Below, in pieces: positions 62,449 through 64,000 of a DNA stretch of 64,000 nt. The DNA lies in assembly GCA_049597955.1 (NCBI GenBank), contig JBMYND010000008.1, positions 1-64,000 of the forward strand. Reading direction: 5' to 3'. A program made the translations under genes and the position numbers. The DNA is from JAYPAN01 sp049597955 (lineage in GTDB: Bacteria > Pseudomonadota > Alphaproteobacteria > RS24). The notes beneath the pieces were generated by a model. The model had not been told where the DNA came from. It ran no database searches and saw only the letters and a list, made by a program, of their open reading frames with translations. Numbering within the stretch: position 1 is the first letter of the stretch; each line of letters opens with the position of its first letter.

Positions 62449-62904
62449 ATGGAAATGAAAGCAGACACGCCAAAACCTGCAACCGGTCACATCAGCCTGA
62501 CGCCGCAACAGGCGAGCTTGGCCTGCCTATATGTGCTGGCCGCATGTGACGGTGTGCCTTCAAGCACGGAATTGGCGCTGATAGACACGCTGGCTGCCAA
62601 TGCGGCCTGCCTCGCTGATATGGCAGCGACAGACAGGGTGGCAAGCCTCGCATTGGCGCGCGATTTGGCCGATGCGCCTGACGGGTTGGAAACTTTGCTC
62701 GATTTATGCGCGCAAGCCCTTGAAAACGACCATGACGGGCAAATCGCCTATGCCCAAGCGGTAGAGTTTGTCGCCTGTCACGGGCAGGTCAGTCCGGAAG
62801 AAATGCATTTGCTCGACCTCATCGCCAATCGGCTGGCGGTCGATAAATTGACCCGCGCGGCGATTGAAACCGCCGCCCGATTGCGTCAGGCGCGGTTCTC
62901 ATAA
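62449..62904 (+). CDS. TerB-like protein
   Basis: This encodes 151 residues from the ATG at 62449. The helical pattern LYVLAACDGVPSSTELALIDTLA and VEFVACHGQVSPEEMHLLDLIANRL resembles TerB-like tellurite-resistance/DjlA N-terminal domains, which carry acidic metal-binding loops. Its stop shares one base with the next start. No other ter gene is nearby. Confidence 0.7.
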   Translation: MEMKADTPKPATGHISLTPQQASLACLYVLAACDGVPSSTELALIDTLAANAACLADMAATDRVASLALARDLADAPDGLETLLDLCAQALENDHDGQIAYAQAVEFVACHGQVSPEEMHLLDLIANRLAVDKLTRAAIETAARLRQARFS

Positions 62905-63713
62905 TGGCTGGCGACGCACCATTTTGGGCGGTGGCCCTGATTGACGGGGTGGATTTTTGGCGTCCCGCTATTTTTATCGGCATTTTATGTCTGCTGCTGC
63001 TGGCGCAGCGTGTGATACCGCGCCGCCATGACCGGGCAATTGCCGGTCGTCGCTTTGCCAATTATGCGCTGGGCGCGGTCAATATTATTGTGCTGCGCGT
63101 GCTGGTGCCGGGTGGGCTGGTCGCCATTGCCATATTTAATATGGATGGTGGCCTTACTGGCTGGCTGCCCTTCAGTTTTTTGGTGGAAGCATTGCTTTGC
63201 CTGCTGGCGCTTGATTTGACGCTCTATCTGCAACACAGGGCGTTTCACAAAATCCCCCTGCTCTGGCGTTTCCATGCGCCGCATCATGCCGACCGTGTGC
63301 TGGATGTCAGTTCCGGTCTGCGCTTTCATCCCGGCGAGGCGATAATGAGCTTTGCCGTCAAGGCGGCAGCAATTATCGCGCTGGGTGTGCATCCGGCGAT
63401 TGTCATTATGTTTGAAATCCTGCTCAATGCGGCCTCGCTGTTCAATCATGCCGATATTCGCCTTGGCCGCGCCGATGGCTGGTTGCAAAAACTGATTGTC
63501 ACGCCCGACATGCACCGCCTCCATCATTCGCGCCGCGCCGATGAGGCACTGACCAATTTCGGCTTTTTCCTGTCGGTTTGGGACAGGCTGTTTGCCAGCT
63601 ATGCCCGCACCGACAATGCGCGCCAACAATCCATGCCGCTCGGTCTTGATGAGCAGGCTGAAAGTGATTTGCTGGCCAGTCTGAAAGCGCCTTTCCGGCC
63701 TTCACAAAGCTAG
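62904..63713 (+). CDS. Sterol desaturase/fatty acid hydroxylase family protein
   Basis: This encodes 269 residues with several membrane helices and the histidine clusters of the di-iron fatty acid hydroxylase superfamily: HRAFHKIPLLW, HAPHHADRV, FNHAD and MHRLHHS. The substrate may be a membrane lipid or hopanoid/sterol. It is coupled to the TerB-like gene (TAATG). Confidence 0.9.
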   Translation: MAGDAPFWAVALIDGVDFWRPAIFIGILCLLLLAQRVIPRRHDRAIAGRRFANYALGAVNIIVLRVLVPGGLVAIAIFNMDGGLTGWLPFSFLVEALLCLLALDLTLYLQHRAFHKIPLLWRFHAPHHADRVLDVSSGLRFHPGEAIMSFAVKAAAIIALGVHPAIVIMFEILLNAASLFNHADIRLGRADGWLQKLIVTPDMHRLHHSRRADEALTNFGFFLSVWDRLFASYARTDNARQQSMPLGLDEQAESDLLASLKAPFRPSQS

Positions 63714-63802
63714 CCGGTCAACTCGCGCCTTAGGCGAGATGTCATTTTGCTGCAACTGGCAATCGCTGGCGCCGCGCGCCCTGCTGTCGCAATTTGGTGG
63801 CA

Positions 63803-64000
63803 TGGATAATAATAAAAACAAGACCTTCCCCGGCGGGCCAAAACGCCAAATTGCCAAACACGATAAGCTGCAAAGCATGGCCGAAAGCCAAGCGATTTTG
63901 GCCCCGCCGCCCCATCGCGGGCTGATTGACCTGCCGCCCTTATTCAGCACCGCCCATGCCCGAAATGAATTCAGAATATTTGTGCCATGTCTGGCGGCGC
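63803..64000 (+). CDS. Truncated ORF at the right edge, hypothetical
   Basis: An ATG-initiated frame of at least 66 codons runs off the window. The visible part is basic then Pro-rich (ILAPPPHRGLIDLPPL) without a recognised domain. The upstream ribosome-binding site is weak. Continuation beyond the window is needed to decide whether it is real. Confidence 0.35.

Noticed and set aside
63702..63950. 82-codon minus-strand frame at the right edge
   Set aside because: It overlaps the end of the sterol-desaturase gene and opposes the partial plus-strand ORF; no family or start signal supports it.

Overview
The window looks like a chromosomal segment of an alphaproteobacterium, probably an aquatic or marine one (the habitat is inference). 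Support comes from core blocks typical of that class: small ORF-murA-DUF2948-hisD-UPF0262-infA-maf-RNase E/G-yacG, a class I lysyl-tRNA synthetase, a class I ribonucleotide reductase pair behind an NrdR-like box, a TauE-TIGR02186 pair, and TonB-dependent receptor plus type II secretion genes. No order or genus can be fixed from the sequence alone.

Layout. 1-2020 is the end of an element integrated at the 3' end of tRNA-Phe (2029-2104, minus): a tyrosine integrase flanked by inverted repeats in sparse, AT-richer DNA. 2248-4816 is a three-gene ABC operon with a His-rich FtsX-type permease and a DUF3299 protein, divergent from a PhoA-type alkaline phosphatase (4997-6529). 6551-22933 (minus) is a roughly 16-kb gene train: a duplicated beta-helix-like lipoprotein, a TonB-dependent receptor, gspC-D-E-F-G-I-J-K-L-M-N, and a small lipoprotein. 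Inside it the genes mostly overlap or lie within 10 bp, and a strong intrinsic terminator separates the first gene from the rest. The lipoprotein, receptor and secretion machine may act together at the outer membrane, and with PhoA next door a phosphate-acquisition role is plausible but unproven.

23127-30411 (minus) is the conserved housekeeping cluster. 30446-36083 is an accessory patch between two core blocks: tRNA-Thr, a GAF protein pair, a three-gene cassette (DNA methyltransferase fused to an HNH nuclease, TcmP, DUF5131 three-Cys protein), an orphan 3-TM holin of gene-transfer-agent type and a small outer-membrane barrel. 36200-39232 is nrdBA, with an NrdR-like box and a DnaA box upstream. 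39683-43126 holds a small membrane protein, a thiolase, an exported MsrB and a double-hotdog thioesterase.

43143-49286 encodes a 2047-residue RTX-type calcium-binding protein with no type I exporter nearby. 50533-53484 is a plus-strand operon (TauE-like, TIGR02186, CcdA-like, DUF3429). 53452-56758 encodes PdeM and its DEXH helicase partner, without the ligase or nuclease often found beside them. The right end carries hydrolase, TetR, ArsC-family, pyrD, DUF952, lysK, TerB-like and sterol-desaturase-like genes and ends in a truncated ORF.

A cross-cutting oddity is a set of short tandem repeats (12, 13, 15 and 17 bp) at gene ends and inside N-terminal codons: integrase, lysK, the RTX gene, the yacG stop, and the spacers at 2185 and 57842. 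The best candidates for something undescribed are the lipoprotein-receptor-T2SS train and the methyltransferase-HNH/TcmP/DUF5131 cassette. No CRISPR array, rRNA gene or recognisable insertion sequence was seen.
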